64,000 nucleotides of DNA from contig AP026538.1 of the NCBI GenBank assembly GCA_026075535.2, forward strand, positions 7,378,001 to 7,442,000. Direction: 5' to 3'. The notes under the pieces are model-generated. The model was given only the letters and a program-made list of their open reading frames with translations, was not told the origin of the DNA and ran no database searches. Positions within the stretch are counted from its first letter, which is position 1. The number at the start of each line of letters is the position of its first letter. Positions 28,598 to 39,246 of the stretch are shown here, in pieces. Made by a program: the position numbers and the translations under genes. This DNA comes from Tricholoma matsutake (Eukaryota; Basidiomycota; Agaricomycetes; Agaricales; Tricholomataceae).

Positions 28598-31500
28598 AAG
28601 GGGGGTGTCACCCCCCCACATCTACTTCCACCAATCAGTTGGTGGCCGATATCGGGATAGTGGCAGCTTGTCGCTTCCCTCTACCTTCTCCCTGCTGTGG
28701 GGGGGACGTTGTTACCGAGCGTATGCCCTCGACGGCATCTGCTCGAAGGGGGCCTTGGCCCCCTATCCACGGTAGTTCCGGTGAATAACCAGGTGAACAA
28801 CCAGCTACCACATTTCTGTCACTCGTGCGGGAGCGCGGTGATGGTCCACCTCATTCATCTGGGGTGGTCAATCCTCGCTGGCCAGGAGCATGCAGACGGT
28901 TATTCCTCCCGCAAGGGGGGATTTACAGTGAATTAACACGGCCGCACCTGATCTGACTTCGGTTGGATATGTGGCTGGGGGACCGTTCTGCACTGGTGGA
29001 CGAGTTAATGGCTAGCTTCGGGAGGGGGGGCCCCCCTCCAGATTATTGCCTTTCCTGGCTGAGAGGCCAACGTCTGTGGCACTGCCCGCCTAAAGTGGCT
29101 AAAACGAGGACCTGGGTAGGATGTGGGTGAGGGGAAGCGTAGTTACAGTAGTACCCAAGTTTGTATCCTGCTCCGCGGACTGCGATCGAGCCCCGCGTTA
29201 TAAATTGTTGACCCAAAAAAAAAAAAAAAAAAAGAAGCGTTAAATGCGTGTTCTTCCCGTCCCGCTCCAGGTCCCGATCATGTTACTGGTCGCACCTCAA
29301 ACACTGGTGTAGCAACCCAGAGGTGGCAGGGCTCATCACCCGCATCGCTGAGGCATGCATCACTGCGGGCCATTGGCCAGCTCATTTTAAGAAATCCCTG
29401 TCGGTTATTATCCCGAAGCCAGGGAAACCTAATTATTCCACCCCTAAGTCGTTCAGGCCCATCATGCTCCTGAACACTTTGGGCAAACTAGTCGAAAAGA
29501 TGCTGTCTAGGCAACTTCAGTTCGACGGTGTCGCATACGAGGCCTTCGAGCAAAATCAGTTCGGAGGCGTCGCCCAGCGTTCCACAGAGGATGCAGGTAT
29601 TTACCTTACCCACCTGGTCAGAGCTGGATGGGCCAAAGGGCTCAAAACGAGTGTTGTCGCCTTCGACATCGCTCAATTCTTCCCCTCCTTGAACCATCAG
29701 GTTCTATTGGAGATCATCTCTCAGTTGGGATTCCCTGCGCAAGTAGTGAATTTCTTCCACTCATACTTGGTCGGTCGCAAGACGACCTACAAGTGGAACA
29801 CTTTCTCATCTGGCTCCTTTGCAGCAGATGTGGGGGTGGGGCAAGGCTCTGCCTTGTCCCCTGTCCTATCGGCGTTATACCTGACACCCATTATGAAGCT
29901 CTTCAGAAGAAGCGAAATCGGCAGAGATGTCGATCTCATGTCCTATGTGGACGATGGTACTCTCATCGCCCGCTCTCCACAGTTGGAGGATAACCTCCCC
30001 CTTCTTAAAAAAGCGTATGGCTGGATCTTCCAGGCATTCACCTCCCTCGGACTTGTCCTGGAACATGACAAGTCTGAAATCTTCCACTTCTCAAGGGCGA
30101 GGAGATTCACTCCCTTACCCATCGATCTCGGCTTTGCCCCATACACGGGCAACACCCCCCTCAAGCCCAAGGTTACCTGGAGGTACCTTGGCTTCTTCTT
30201 CGACTGCAAACTCTCTTTCAAAGAGCACACGCAGTTTTACTCCACCAAAGCCCTCACCACTGCGAGGGTGATGGGAATGCTCAGCAATTCTGTCAGAGGG
30301 TTAACCCCTATGCAGAAGCGCCTCCTATACCGCTCGTGTGTTGTACCTATTATGACATACGGACTCAGACTCTGGCATTTTAAAGGTGCTCGCGTCAAAG
30401 GTGTCATCAAAACGTTGGCCCAGGTGCAGTCCATCGCTGCTCGCTGGATCCTCGGTGCCTTCAGGACCACCCCTATCAGTGGCCTGGAAAGTATCGCAGG
30501 TCTGCTGCCCATGCAGCTGTTACTGCGTCGTTTAGTCAACAGAGGGGCATTCAGAACCCCTCTATTGGCTCCTTCACACCCCCTAAGAGCGATCTTAGGG
30601 CCTAATCACGTCGGCACCACCCATTCTCATGAGCTAGGACTCTGGGGAGGGAATGTGCTGGACACACTCAACCTGCAAGGCCCATCGGTCGCTTCGGCTG
30701 CAGCACTGGCCCTCGTACCAGGCGATGAATTCGACCCCTTTGGGGAAGAAAACACACCTGGAAACAGAGTGAAGGATCTATTCCCCACTCGCTTCTCCTC
30801 TCATCGCCTCACCTCTAAGGAGGATGGAGCGAGGAATTCTTACAGGAGCAACCTCGATAAGGCCTGGGCTTCTGCCCAGGTTGAGGAGGACACTCTCGTC
30901 GTTGCAGTGGACACCTCGGTGCCCACTGATGCTAAATTTCAAGCAGTTGCCTGTGCTCTTGTCTTCGGACAGGGAGAACAGGTGGATTGTGTTGTCTCAG
31001 CCTCTGGGAGGAGAACTCCCCCGGAAGTCGAACTCTTCGCTCTCCAACTAGGTGTCTCGGCTGCTTGCAGCAGAGGATGCAAAAAGTTGGTGATTTTCTC
31101 GGACTCTACTACGGGCATCGAGTCCCTAATTGATCCAAAACCACGCTCTGGGCAGATATTTGCCCTGGACGCTTGTCGCTCCCTCTGTCCCTGGCTATCT
31201 GGAGACGAGGAGAAGAACGTTACATTCTGGCATGTCCCCTCGAAGTTCGAGTGGAACGTACACAAGATGGCTCACGATGTAGCTACATCTACCAGGATCT
31301 CCATGGGCAGACACCTGCGGACGTCTTTAGATTACCTTAAAAACCAGGTCGAAAAGGCCATTTGTAAGGATTGGCACACCCGGTTCTCAGACCTGGCGTA
31401 TCGTGGTCGGCACTTCTATCAACTCAAAGGAGTTGGTGGAAAGCCAGTATTACCCTCGACCCACAAAGGTGGGCCTTGGCTGAAAGTAATGGGAAACAAC

Positions 31501-31855
31501 ACTACGTTGACTTCCCGTTCGACTCGTATGATCACTGGCCATGCTCCTATAGGGGAGTATCGTCAACGTCTATCCCTCGACGGGGAATACCAATGCTGGT
31601 GTCTTGGTCCCGACATACAAACTCGAGACCATCTGCTACGCGTCTGCCCCAAAGTGGATCGCAAAGAAACTCGTGCAAGCCCAGACTCTGTCGAAGGCTT
31701 CAACGAATTCATGGACAATAATCCTGCACTAGGATCGTTCAACTCACTTGCGTGGGATCCAGGATAGGTTGTGCGTGCAGGGCGTATGACCCCCGTCTGG
31801 TTCTAGCTAGTGTTATCGGTATGTCGGGGTGGCTGTAGGGCACCAGACGAGTCCG

Positions 31856-34101
31856 TTTTTGGGGTCAACAATTTATAACGCGGGGCTCGATCGCAGTCCG
31901 CGGGTCAAGATACAAACAAGGTACTACTAAGACTACGCATTCCCTATGCCCACATCCCACACCAGGTCCCTTGCAGAAGCCACGTTACGGCGGGCGTACC
32001 AGCGTTGTCCTCTCAGACAGGAAAGGCAATAATCTGTAGGGGAGGGGCCCCCTCCACAAAGGCTAGCCGTTAGTTCGCTGTCTGGTGCTATCTCGGTCCC
32101 CCCGGCCACATATCCGACCGAAGTCAGATCAGGTGCAAGCAGTGTCAATTCACCGTAAGTCCTCCCTTGCGGGAAGAGTAACCGTCTTTCACCCGACAAC
32201 GAGAGTTGACCACCCCAGGTGAGTGAGGTGGACCATCACTGTGTCCACGCACAAGTGACAGTGACGAGGCAGCTGGTTATTCACCGGAACTGCCATAGCT
32301 GGTTATTCACCGGAGCTACTGTAGGTAGGGGGTCGAGGCCCCCCCCTCGAGCAAATGCTACTCTGAGCATGCACTCGGTGACATCATCCCCCCCGCAGTG
32401 GGGGGAAGGTAAAGGGCAGCGACATATTGTCGCCATCCCGACAACAGCCCTGGTGGGCGGTGAAGAGAAGGGGGGGTCCCCTTCTTCAAGCTCGGCGTGG
32501 TCGTTGGCGGGGGCCACGAGGACGTCGACGCCGTTCCGGGGACAAGGGTTCCTCAGTTGGAGGCTCTGCCGCTGGTGGAGCAGACTGAGGCGCCTGCATC
32601 GCCGCATAGGAAGCCTGGAAGGCTGCCGGAGACGTAAGGTCGAGGGGAGCTGATGCCATGCGAAGCGACTCCATCATGCTCCCTGAAAATCGCCAGGTGG
32701 TGGTGAAGAGCTCCCATGCCATCTGACACCAAGAGTTCCTGTTGTTGAGAGGAACTGCGGACACTCGGACGGTACCTACAAAGGAGGTCATCATGTCCAG
32801 TAGATGAAGCATGGCATCAGAGGTGGCTTCGATTTCCAACCTCTGATCTCTAGATAGCGGCACTTCGTCCTCCACCAGCTCAGGGATGGGGGGCCAAGGC
32901 GGTAGCGGGGCAGGGGGTGCCTCCGGATAAAGGAGCTCAGCGATGCCAAGCTCCTGTGAGTATATATCCTCCTTTGGGAGGCTACGAGCCCAGCGCTTGT
33001 GTTCGACGTCGACACCAAGTGCCCATCGTACACGATCGATCGTTTTCCTCGAGGAGAGCCTAGGCCCCCCCTCGGCAAAAAGAAGAGCCTCTTGCATAGC
33101 AAGAGAGTCGTCGTCGTCATCATCGTTAGGGTCGGAGAGGTCTTCCCCGGCCCATAGATCTCTAGCTGCCCTGAAAGCAGCTGCTACCTCCGATTCGTCT
33201 TGCTCGAACCGGGTGTCGTAGTCTTGGACGCCATCATCAAAGATGTCGCCCGTGATCAAAACGGGGTCGCGTAGACCCCGATGTGGTGGTTGGCCTCTGG
33301 TTCGCCATTTGGGCATCGAGAGTGTGTGTGTGTTAGTGCTAGTAGATGATGGTAGGAATCAAAATACGCAGTGTGGAATCGATAACGACTGGTCCCTTAT
33401 CTATATTCCGGGTTCACCCGATACAGCCTCCGAACGCTCCGAGGAGGCGAGCAAGCCGCACATCCTGCTGCCTAGTGGGAGAAGGTTGAACCCGGGTCAT
33501 ACCACCCTAGAAGAGTGAGCACCGGAGGTAGAAGGATGGTGGTGAGAAGCAGCCACCAAGGTGTAGGCCTAGCCGCTAGGGGGCACCATCGCCCGGCCCC
33601 TTTTAACGATGGTGTATTCCAGCGGGTAGTCAGTATAGCATGTCTCTAGTAGTAGAAACTCACAGAGCATGGAGGCTGGAAGCCTCCCAGACGACCAGCA
33701 GTCCAGTGATAATGTCTCTCCTCCCTAAGCCAGACCTCCCCCTCCTAGACGAGTGTGACGACTTGGGCGAGCGTTGAAGCAGGCATCCCACACCCACTCT
33801 AAGCCCCCAGAGGGACCTAGACTACTCTTTCATAGACAACACTCACCTAGTCAGGATCCTCGAAGCCCAGGAGGACGAGATGAGTAGCAGCCATTGTCAA
33901 GAACAATGACTGGGGCATCCACGGAGATCGGATGGACGGATCTCTTAGCAAATCAGGGCACGCCTGGAGACGCCGAGAGCGTTCGTGATGGTGAAATCCG
34001 ATCAAAAATCGGACAAAATTTGAAGTGTCGACGTCGCGTGCAACGTTGAGCAGAGGTGTTTACCACTATTTATGGTGGTTGTAACAAGTCAAGGAGCGCT
34101 G
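31856..34101 (-). mobile_element. SRP-epsilon1, full length, inserted in LN7 3' UTR
   Basis: Very short poly-T (31856-31860), a 3' tail with TGTTGACCCC linker, 3' UTR, ORF 32486-33316, leader, and 5' terminus at about 34098. The 13-bp duplication AGACGAGTCCGTT is at 31845-31857 and 34102-34114. Epsilon is a mosaic: leader and ORF N-terminus as in alpha, the remainder its own, tail as in gamma. A duplicated TAGCTGGTTATTCACCGGA segment lies at 32271-32313. Confidence 0.92.
32486..33316 (-). CDS. SRP-epsilon orphan protein, 276 aa
   Basis: Intact ORF starting MPKWRTRGQPPHRGLRDPVLI. Residues 1 to ~72 are nearly identical to alpha (through NDDDDDDSLAMQEA), after which the sequence changes abruptly (LLFAEGGPRLSSRKTIDRVRW) and stays only moderately similar: QELGIAELLYPE, PELVEDEVPLS, FVGTVRVSAVP, CQMAWELFTTTWRFS, LDLTSPAAFQASYAA, Arg-rich tail. 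The sharp border indicates recombination or template switching at the acidic region. The role is unknown; conservation of length and blocks argues it is translated. Sister copy at 57227. Confidence 0.87.
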   Translation of the reverse strand: MPKWRTRGQPPHRGLRDPVLITGDIFDDGVQDYDTRFEQDESEVAAAFRAARDLWAGEDLSDPNDDDDDDSLAMQEALLFAEGGPRLSSRKTIDRVRWALGVDVEHKRWARSLPKEDIYSQELGIAELLYPEAPPAPLPPWPPIPELVEDEVPLSRDQRLEIEATSDAMLHLLDMMTSFVGTVRVSAVPLNNRNSWCQMAWELFTTTWRFSGSMMESLRMASAPLDLTSPAAFQASYAAMQAPQSAPPAAEPPTEEPLSPERRRRPRGPRQRPRRA

Positions 34102-34545
34102 AGACGAGTCCGTTAACCCTCATAAAGGGGGCCCACCCGTGTTCAGGAGCGTCTGTCAGGGAGGGGGGACACAAAACTAGGTACTGGTTTGGGGAGGCGC
34201 CTGAGCGCTCTCAGATCCACTGTCGGTTGCGCGTTACAGCTTCGACGCTGACTACACCTTCCTTTCCGAGCTGAGAGGCTCATGTCGGGGCGGCAGTCTC
34301 CCCTAAATCTTGCACACATACCCGTAGGGATTCGGGGAACACGTTCGCCAAGCTCGGGTTGTCGGTATGCCACCACTGGCAAGTCCGTTTACTCGATAAA
34401 GGGGGCCCCCTTAGTGGTCGTTACAGCTATCCAGGTGGTTGGTGTGAAGATCAGCAGGAGGAGGACGTGGGCTGGGCGTAGTGTACTTCGTTTGTATGTC
34501 TCTACCGCGGACTGCGATCGGGCGCTGCGTTATAAACTTTTGACC

Positions 34546-34578
<33 letters not shown>

Positions 34579-35148
34579 TACAAACTTGGGTACTACTTTA
34601 TCTATGCGTTCCCCTTGCCCATCTCCCACTCAGGTCCCCATTTTAGCCACCTTAGGCGGGCAGTTCCACAGACGTTGGCCTCTCAGCCAGGAAAGGCAAT
34701 AATCTGGAGGGGGAGCCCCCCCCTCCCGAAGTTAGCCATTAGATCGCCCACTGGAGCAAATGGTCCCCCAGCCACATGTCCGACCAAGGCCAGACCAGGT
34801 GCAGCAGTGTTAATTCACCGTAAATCCCCCCTTGCGGGAGGAATAACCATCTGCGTTTTTCCAGCCAACGAGGATTGACCACCCCAGATGAATGAGGTGG
34901 ACCATCACCGTGTTGTGCATGAGTGACAGTAACAAGGCGGGTGGTTGTTCACCTGGTTATTCACCGTGACCGCCATAAGTAGGGGGCCGAGACCCCCCTC
35001 GAGCAAATGCACACATGTGCATGCACTCGATGACATCGTCCCCCCCGCAGTGGGGGGAAGGTATAGGGAAGCAACGCCGTGTCACCATCCTGATAGTGGC
35101 CACCAGTTGCTTGGTGGCCGTGAACGTAGAGGGGGATAGACCCCTGTA

Positions 35149-35958
35149 CTAGTTGCGGCGCTGCTGTCCACGAGGACCTCGAGGACGACGGCGCCATGCT
35201 GGGGACAAGGATTCCCCAGATTGAGGCTCTGATTGAGCAGTGTGCACCGCCGCGTAGGAAGCCCGGAAAGCTGCCGGAGACGTGAGATCGAGAGGTGTCG
35301 GAACGGCTGCTAGTTCCGCCGACATTGTCTCAGACAATCGCCAGGTGGTCGTGAATAACTCCCAGGCCATTTGGCGCCATGCATTCCTCTCTGCAGGGGG
35401 AACGGCAGATGTACGGACGGTACCAATAAACATGGTCATCGCGTCGAGTTGGTGTAGCATGGCATGAGAGGTGGCTTCGATTTCCAGCCTCTCATTCACA
35501 GATAACGGCACTTCGTCCTCCACCAACTCAGGGATGGGGGGCAAAGGCAGTAACAGGGCAGGGGATGCCTCCCGATAGAAGAGCTCGGCAATGCCGAGCT
35601 CCTGTGAGTACATGTCCTCGCGTTCGAGACTGCGAGTCCATCGTTTATGTGCAACATGGACGTCCTGCGCCCACAGCACACGGTCTATCGTTTGCCTCGA
35701 GGCCAGCTTGGGGCTGCTCTCGGCATAATTGAGGGCCTCTTGCATAGCAAGAGAGTCCTCGTCATCCTCAGGGTCGGAGAGGTCTTCTCCAGCCCATAGA
35801 TCTCTAACTGCCCGTAGGGCAGTAGCTACATCCAGATCGTCATGATCGTACCGGGTGTCGTAGTCTTGGACGCGATCATCATAGATGTTGCCTGTAATCA
35901 GGGAGGGGTCGTGTAGACCCCAGCGTGGAGTTTGGGCTCTGGTTCGCCGTTTAGGCAT
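35149..35958 (-). CDS. SRP-beta orphan protein, 269 aa
   Basis: Intact beta-type ORF, MPKRRTRAQTPRWGLHDPSLITG ... GQQRRN. The beta N-terminus differs from alpha in the first ~60 residues; the acidic patch is shorter (DPEDDEDS), and from LAMQEALNYAESSPKL onward it follows alpha closely. It has the QELGIAELFYREA motif (P to R change in an otherwise fixed YPE), the conserved Trp block and the basic tail. It is in beta3, whose 3' tail was later separated by LN7, so the mRNA end is now about 11 kb away. Confidence 0.85.
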   Translation of the reverse strand: MPKRRTRAQTPRWGLHDPSLITGNIYDDRVQDYDTRYDHDDLDVATALRAVRDLWAGEDLSDPEDDEDSLAMQEALNYAESSPKLASRQTIDRVLWAQDVHVAHKRWTRSLEREDMYSQELGIAELFYREASPALLLPLPPIPELVEDEVPLSVNERLEIEATSHAMLHQLDAMTMFIGTVRTSAVPPAERNAWRQMAWELFTTTWRLSETMSAELAAVPTPLDLTSPAAFRASYAAVHTAQSEPQSGESLSPAWRRRPRGPRGQQRRN

Positions 35959-36734
35959 TGAGAGGGGAAGTTAGTGCTAGTAGGTGATAGTAGAAATCAA
36001 GATACGTAGCGTGCCATCGATAACAGTTGGTCCCTTATCTCTATTCCGGGTCCACCCGATACTGCCTCCGAACGCTCCGAGGGGGGGACAGGCCGCACAT
36101 CCTGTAACCCAGTGGGAGAAGATTGAACCCGGGTCATAACACCCTAGAAGAGTGAGCACCGGAGGTAGAGAGTTGGTGGTGAGTAGCGGCCACCAGAGCG
36201 TCGACCTAGCCGCCAGGGGGCACCATCACCCGGCCCCTTTTAGCGATGGTGTATTCCAATGGGTAGTCAGTATAGCATGTCTCTAGTAATAGAAACTCAC
36301 AGAGCATGGAGGCTGGGAGCCTCCCAGACGGCCAGCAGTCCAGTAAGAACGTCCTTCCCCCTAAGCCAGACCTCCCCCAGCTAAACGAGCGCTTCTACTT
36401 GGGCGAGCATTGAAGCAGGCATCCCACACCCACTCTAAGCCCCCATAGGGACCCAGACTACTCTTTCATAGACATCACTCACCTAGCCAGGATCCTGGAA
36501 GCCAAGGGGAACGAGACAGATAGCAGTCACTGTTGGAAACAATGACCGAGACATCCCTGGAGATCGGATGGACGGATCTCTTAGCAAATCAGGGCAAGCT
36601 GGGAGATGCCGAGAGCGTTCGTGATGGTGAAATCCGATCGAAAATCGGACAAGAATTGGAGTCTCGACATTGCTACCAACATCGAGCAGGAGTGTTTACC
36701 ACTATTTATGGTGGTTGTAACAAGTCAAGGAGCG

Positions 36735-37558
36735 CCCCGATGTGGTGGTTGGACTCTGTTTCGCCATTTGGGCATTGAGAGAGTGTGAGTTAGTGCTAGT
36801 AGATGATGGTAAGAATCAAAATACGCAGCATGGAATCGATAACGGTTGGTCCCTTATCTACATTCCGGGTCCACCCAATCCAGCCTCCGAACGCTCCGAG
36901 GGGGCGAGCAAGCCGCACATCCTGCTGCCTAGTGGGAGAATATTGAACCCGGGTCATACCACCCTAGAAGAGTGAGCACCGGAGGTAGAGAGTTGGTGGA
37001 GAGTGGCGGCCACCAGGGCGTCGACCTAGCCACCAGGGGGCACCATCACCCGGCCCCTTTTAGCGATGGTGTATTCCAATGGGTAGTCAGTATAGCATGT
37101 CTCTAGTAGTAGAAACTCACAGAGCATGGAGGCTGGAAGCCTCCCAGACAACCAGCAATCCAGTGATAACGTCCCTTCTCCCTAAGCCAGACCTCCCCCA
37201 ACTAAACGAGCGTGTCGACTTGGGCGAGCGTTGAAGCAGGCATCCCACACCCACTCTAAGCCCCCAGAGGGACCCAGACTGCTCTTTCATAAACAACACT
37301 CACCTAGTCAGGATCCTCGAAGCCCAGGAGAACGAGACAGATAGCAGCCATTGTCAAAAACAATGACCGGGGCATCCACGGAGATCGGATGGACGGATCT
37401 CTTAGCAAATCAGGGCAGGCCTGGAGACGCCGAGAGCGTTCGTGATGGTGAAATCCGATCGAAAATCGGATAAAAATTGAAGTGTCGACATCGTGTGCAA
37501 CGTTGAGCAGAGGTGTTTACCACTATTTATGGTGGTTGTAACAAGTCAAGGAGCGATG
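36735..37558 (-). mobile_element. SRP-alpha4, 5' leader and ORF start only, second template of the chimera
   Basis: About 820 bases: the first 13 codons of an alpha ORF (MPKWRNRVQPPHR, from ATG 36775) and a complete alpha leader to the SRP 5' terminus at 37555, plus ATG (sense CAT) before the target duplication. Its inner end is fused to the 5' terminus of beta3, a different subfamily. No poly-A of its own. Together with beta3 it is enclosed by AAATGCGTGTTC. Confidence 0.87.
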
Positions 37559-38208
37559 AAATGCGTGTTCTTCCCATTCCGCTCCAGGTCCCGATCATGT
37601 TACATGGTCGCACCTTAAACACTGGTGCACCAACCCAGAAGTGGCAGGGCTCATAACCCGCATTGCTGAGGCATGCATCACTGCTGGCCACTGGCTGGCT
37701 CACTTTAAGGAATCCCTGTCGGTTATTATCCCGAAACCAGGGAAACCTAATTATTCTACCCCTAAGTCGTTCAGACCCATTGTGCTTCTGAATACTCTGG
37801 GCAAATTGGTTGAAAAGATGTTGTCTAGGCGACTTCAGTTCGACGGTGTCGCACACGAGGCCTTCGAGCAGAACCAGTTCGGGGGTGTCGCCCAGCGTTC
37901 CACTGAGGATGCAGGAATATACCTCACCCATCTTGTTAGGGCAGGATGGGCCAGAGGACTCAAAACAAGTGTTGTCGCTTTCGACATCGCTCAGTTCTTC
38001 CCCTCCTTGAACCACCAGGTCCTGTTGGAGATCATTTCTCGGTCGGGGTTCCCTGCGCAAGTAGTGAACTTCTTCCATTCATACCTAGTCGGTCGCAAAA
38101 CGATCTACAAATGGAACACTTTCTCATCTGGCTCCTTTGCAGCCGATGTGGGAGTGGGCCAAGGCTCTGCCTTGTCCCCTGTCTTGTCAGCGTTATATTT
38201 GACGCCCA
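37559..38208 (+). pseudogene. LINE ORF2 continuation, RT palm fragment (LN6)
   Basis: Resumes LN6 ORF2 after the chimera: KHWCTNPEVAGLITRIAEACITAGHW, the NQFGGVAQRSTEDAG segment, FDIAQFFPSLNH (motif A Asp) and GQGSALSPVLSALYLTP (motif B). It ends abruptly at 38208, just before the YVDD motif, where the sequence jumps to an ORF2 N-terminal region (LN8). Without YVDD, RNase H or a tail it is inert. Confidence 0.88.
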
Positions 38209-38209
38209 G

Positions 38210-38699
38210 GGTTACATGGACTCGATACTGGCAGACTTTGTAGACGATTATGATTTGCTTTTCATCCAAGAGCCGCCTTGGCGATTGATAAGACACGCCC
38301 CATCTGCCCACAACAGGGAAGGGGAGGAAGTTATAGGCACACCGATGAGCCCTAACTGGAGAACGTTAGTGCGCCCCTCGGGTATTGATTCCCCCCCGTG
38401 CGTTGCTGTCTACTTTGCAAACGGCATCGCTAACTTAAGACCAGGTCTCAGACGAGATCTAATCGATAATCGTGACATCCTTCTGTTCTCACTGGGAATA
38501 GGGGAGGACGTCATGCTACTCGCTAACGTATACTCGGATGGCCAACACTCAGCCATCACGCTCTTATTTGAGAATGTCATGATGATCCCACGCTTACACT
38601 TCATGTGTGGCGATTTCAACGTGAGGCACGCCTCCTGGGATCCCCAGGGGCCTGAACACTCTATCCATGCTGACCACTTAGTGGATACGGCTATGGCAT
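38210..38699 (+). pseudogene. LINE ORF2 endonuclease fragment (LN8, first segment)
   Basis: ORF2 from GYMDSILADFVDDYDLLF to HADHLVDTAMA: endonuclease motifs QEPP and GDFNVRH are present; the first ~22 residues are missing at the 38209 junction. LN9 cuts the reading within AMA; if LN9 and one duplication were absent the frame would run straight into 45154 (LGLTRALP). The first Met-containing part is absent, so no natural start exists. Confidence 0.88.
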
Positions 38700-39246
38700 T
38701 TTTTTTTTTTTTTTTTTTTTTTGGGTCAGAAATTTATTACGCGGCGCCCGATCGCAGTCCGCGGTAGAGACATACAAACGAAGTACACTACGCCCAGCCC
38801 AAGTCCTCCTCCTGCTAATCTTCGCACCAACCACCTGGATAGCTGCAACGACCACTAAGGGGGCCCCCTTTATCGAGTAAACGGACTTGCCAGTGGTGGT
38901 GTACCGACAACCCAGACTTGACGATGCCGTGTTCCCCGAATCCCTACGGGTATGAGTGCAAGATTTAGGGGATACTGCCGCCCCGACATGAGCCTCTCAG
39001 CTCAGAAAGGAGGGCGTAGCCAGCATCGAAGCCATAAAGCACAACCGATAGTGGATCTGGAAGCGCTCAGGCGCCTCCCCAAACCAGTACCTAGTTTCGT
39101 GTCCCCCCTCCCTGACAGTCGCTCCTGAACACGGGTGGGCCCCCTTTATGAGGGTTAACGGACTCGTCTGGTGCCCTACGGCCACCCCGACATACCGATA
39201 ACACTAGCCAGAACCAGACGAGGGTCATACACCCTGCGCGCACAGC

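Larger units (their letters stand above)
26981..29233 (+). mobile_element. SRP-gamma1, full length, inserted in LN7 ORF2
   Basis: 5' terminus CGCTCCTTGACTTG at 26981, leader to 27757, ORF 27758-28597, 3' UTR, tail ending TTGTTGACCC and a 19-base poly-A (29215-29233). The target duplication AAAGAAGCGTTAAA lies at 26965-26978 and 29231-29244. The leader has a perfect 10-pair hairpin, CTCGACGTTG-GTAG-CAACGTCGAG (27029-27052). The gamma tail linker (GTTGACCC) is closer to the LINE tail than the alpha linker is. Confidence 0.94.
25633..31767 (+). pseudogene. LINE ORF2 (endonuclease-RT-RNase H), split by gamma1 and frameshifted (LN7)
   Basis: ORF2 of LN7 in two parts: 25633-26980 (MRGRLRSTPQLRIFSQNVN, endonuclease with QEPP, GDFN and SDHAPL, then linker) and 29234-31767 (RT with FDIAQFF, GQGSALSPVL, SYVDDGTLIA; RNase H with VAVDTS, EVELFALQ, FSDSTTG, MAHDVA; finger CWC...HLLRVCP). 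Gamma1 lies between with a 14-bp duplication (AAAGAAGCGTTAAA). One base is missing near 29285 (GTTACTGG where others have GTTACATGG), shifting the frame just downstream of the insertion. Otherwise the second part is open to TAG 31765-31767. Confidence 0.9.
23582..34576 (+). mobile_element. LINE copy LN7, full length, carrying gamma1 and epsilon1
   Basis: Complete LINE inserted in the 3' tail of beta3: 5' end 23582 (CGTCGCTTCTTGAC), ORF1 23710-25632, ORF2 from 25633, 3' UTR, and a 30-base poly-A (34547-34576). The 11-bp duplication GGTACAAACTT flanks it. Two SRPs landed inside: gamma1 in ORF2 (26981-29233) and epsilon1 in the 3' UTR (31858-34101). Removing both leaves about 6.5 kb. Confidence 0.93.
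23500..36734 (-). mobile_element. SRP-beta3, full length, split by LN7; first half of a chimera
   Basis: Minus-strand SRP: poly-T 23500-23524 and 3' tail to 23581, then 34577-36734 with 3' UTR, ORF 35149-35958, leader and 5' terminus. LN7 sits between, marked by the 11-bp duplication GGTACAAACTT (23571-23581; 34577-34587). The beta3 5' end is joined directly to the alpha4 start region, and one duplication, AAATGCGTGTTC, encloses beta3 plus alpha4. Confidence 0.9.
20106..38208 (+). mobile_element. LINE copy LN6, split by the beta3/alpha4 chimera (which contains LN7)
   Basis: LINE with its 5' end (CATCGCTTCTTGTC at 20106). Segment one, 20106-23499, holds the 5' UTR, ORF1 and the first part of ORF2; segment two, 37559-38208, continues ORF2 to the YLTP codons after RT motif B. 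The two are joined by the 12-bp duplication AAATGCGTGTTC (23488-23499; 37559-37570). At 38208 LN6 breaks off into LN8; its 3' end is not found downstream. Confidence 0.88.
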
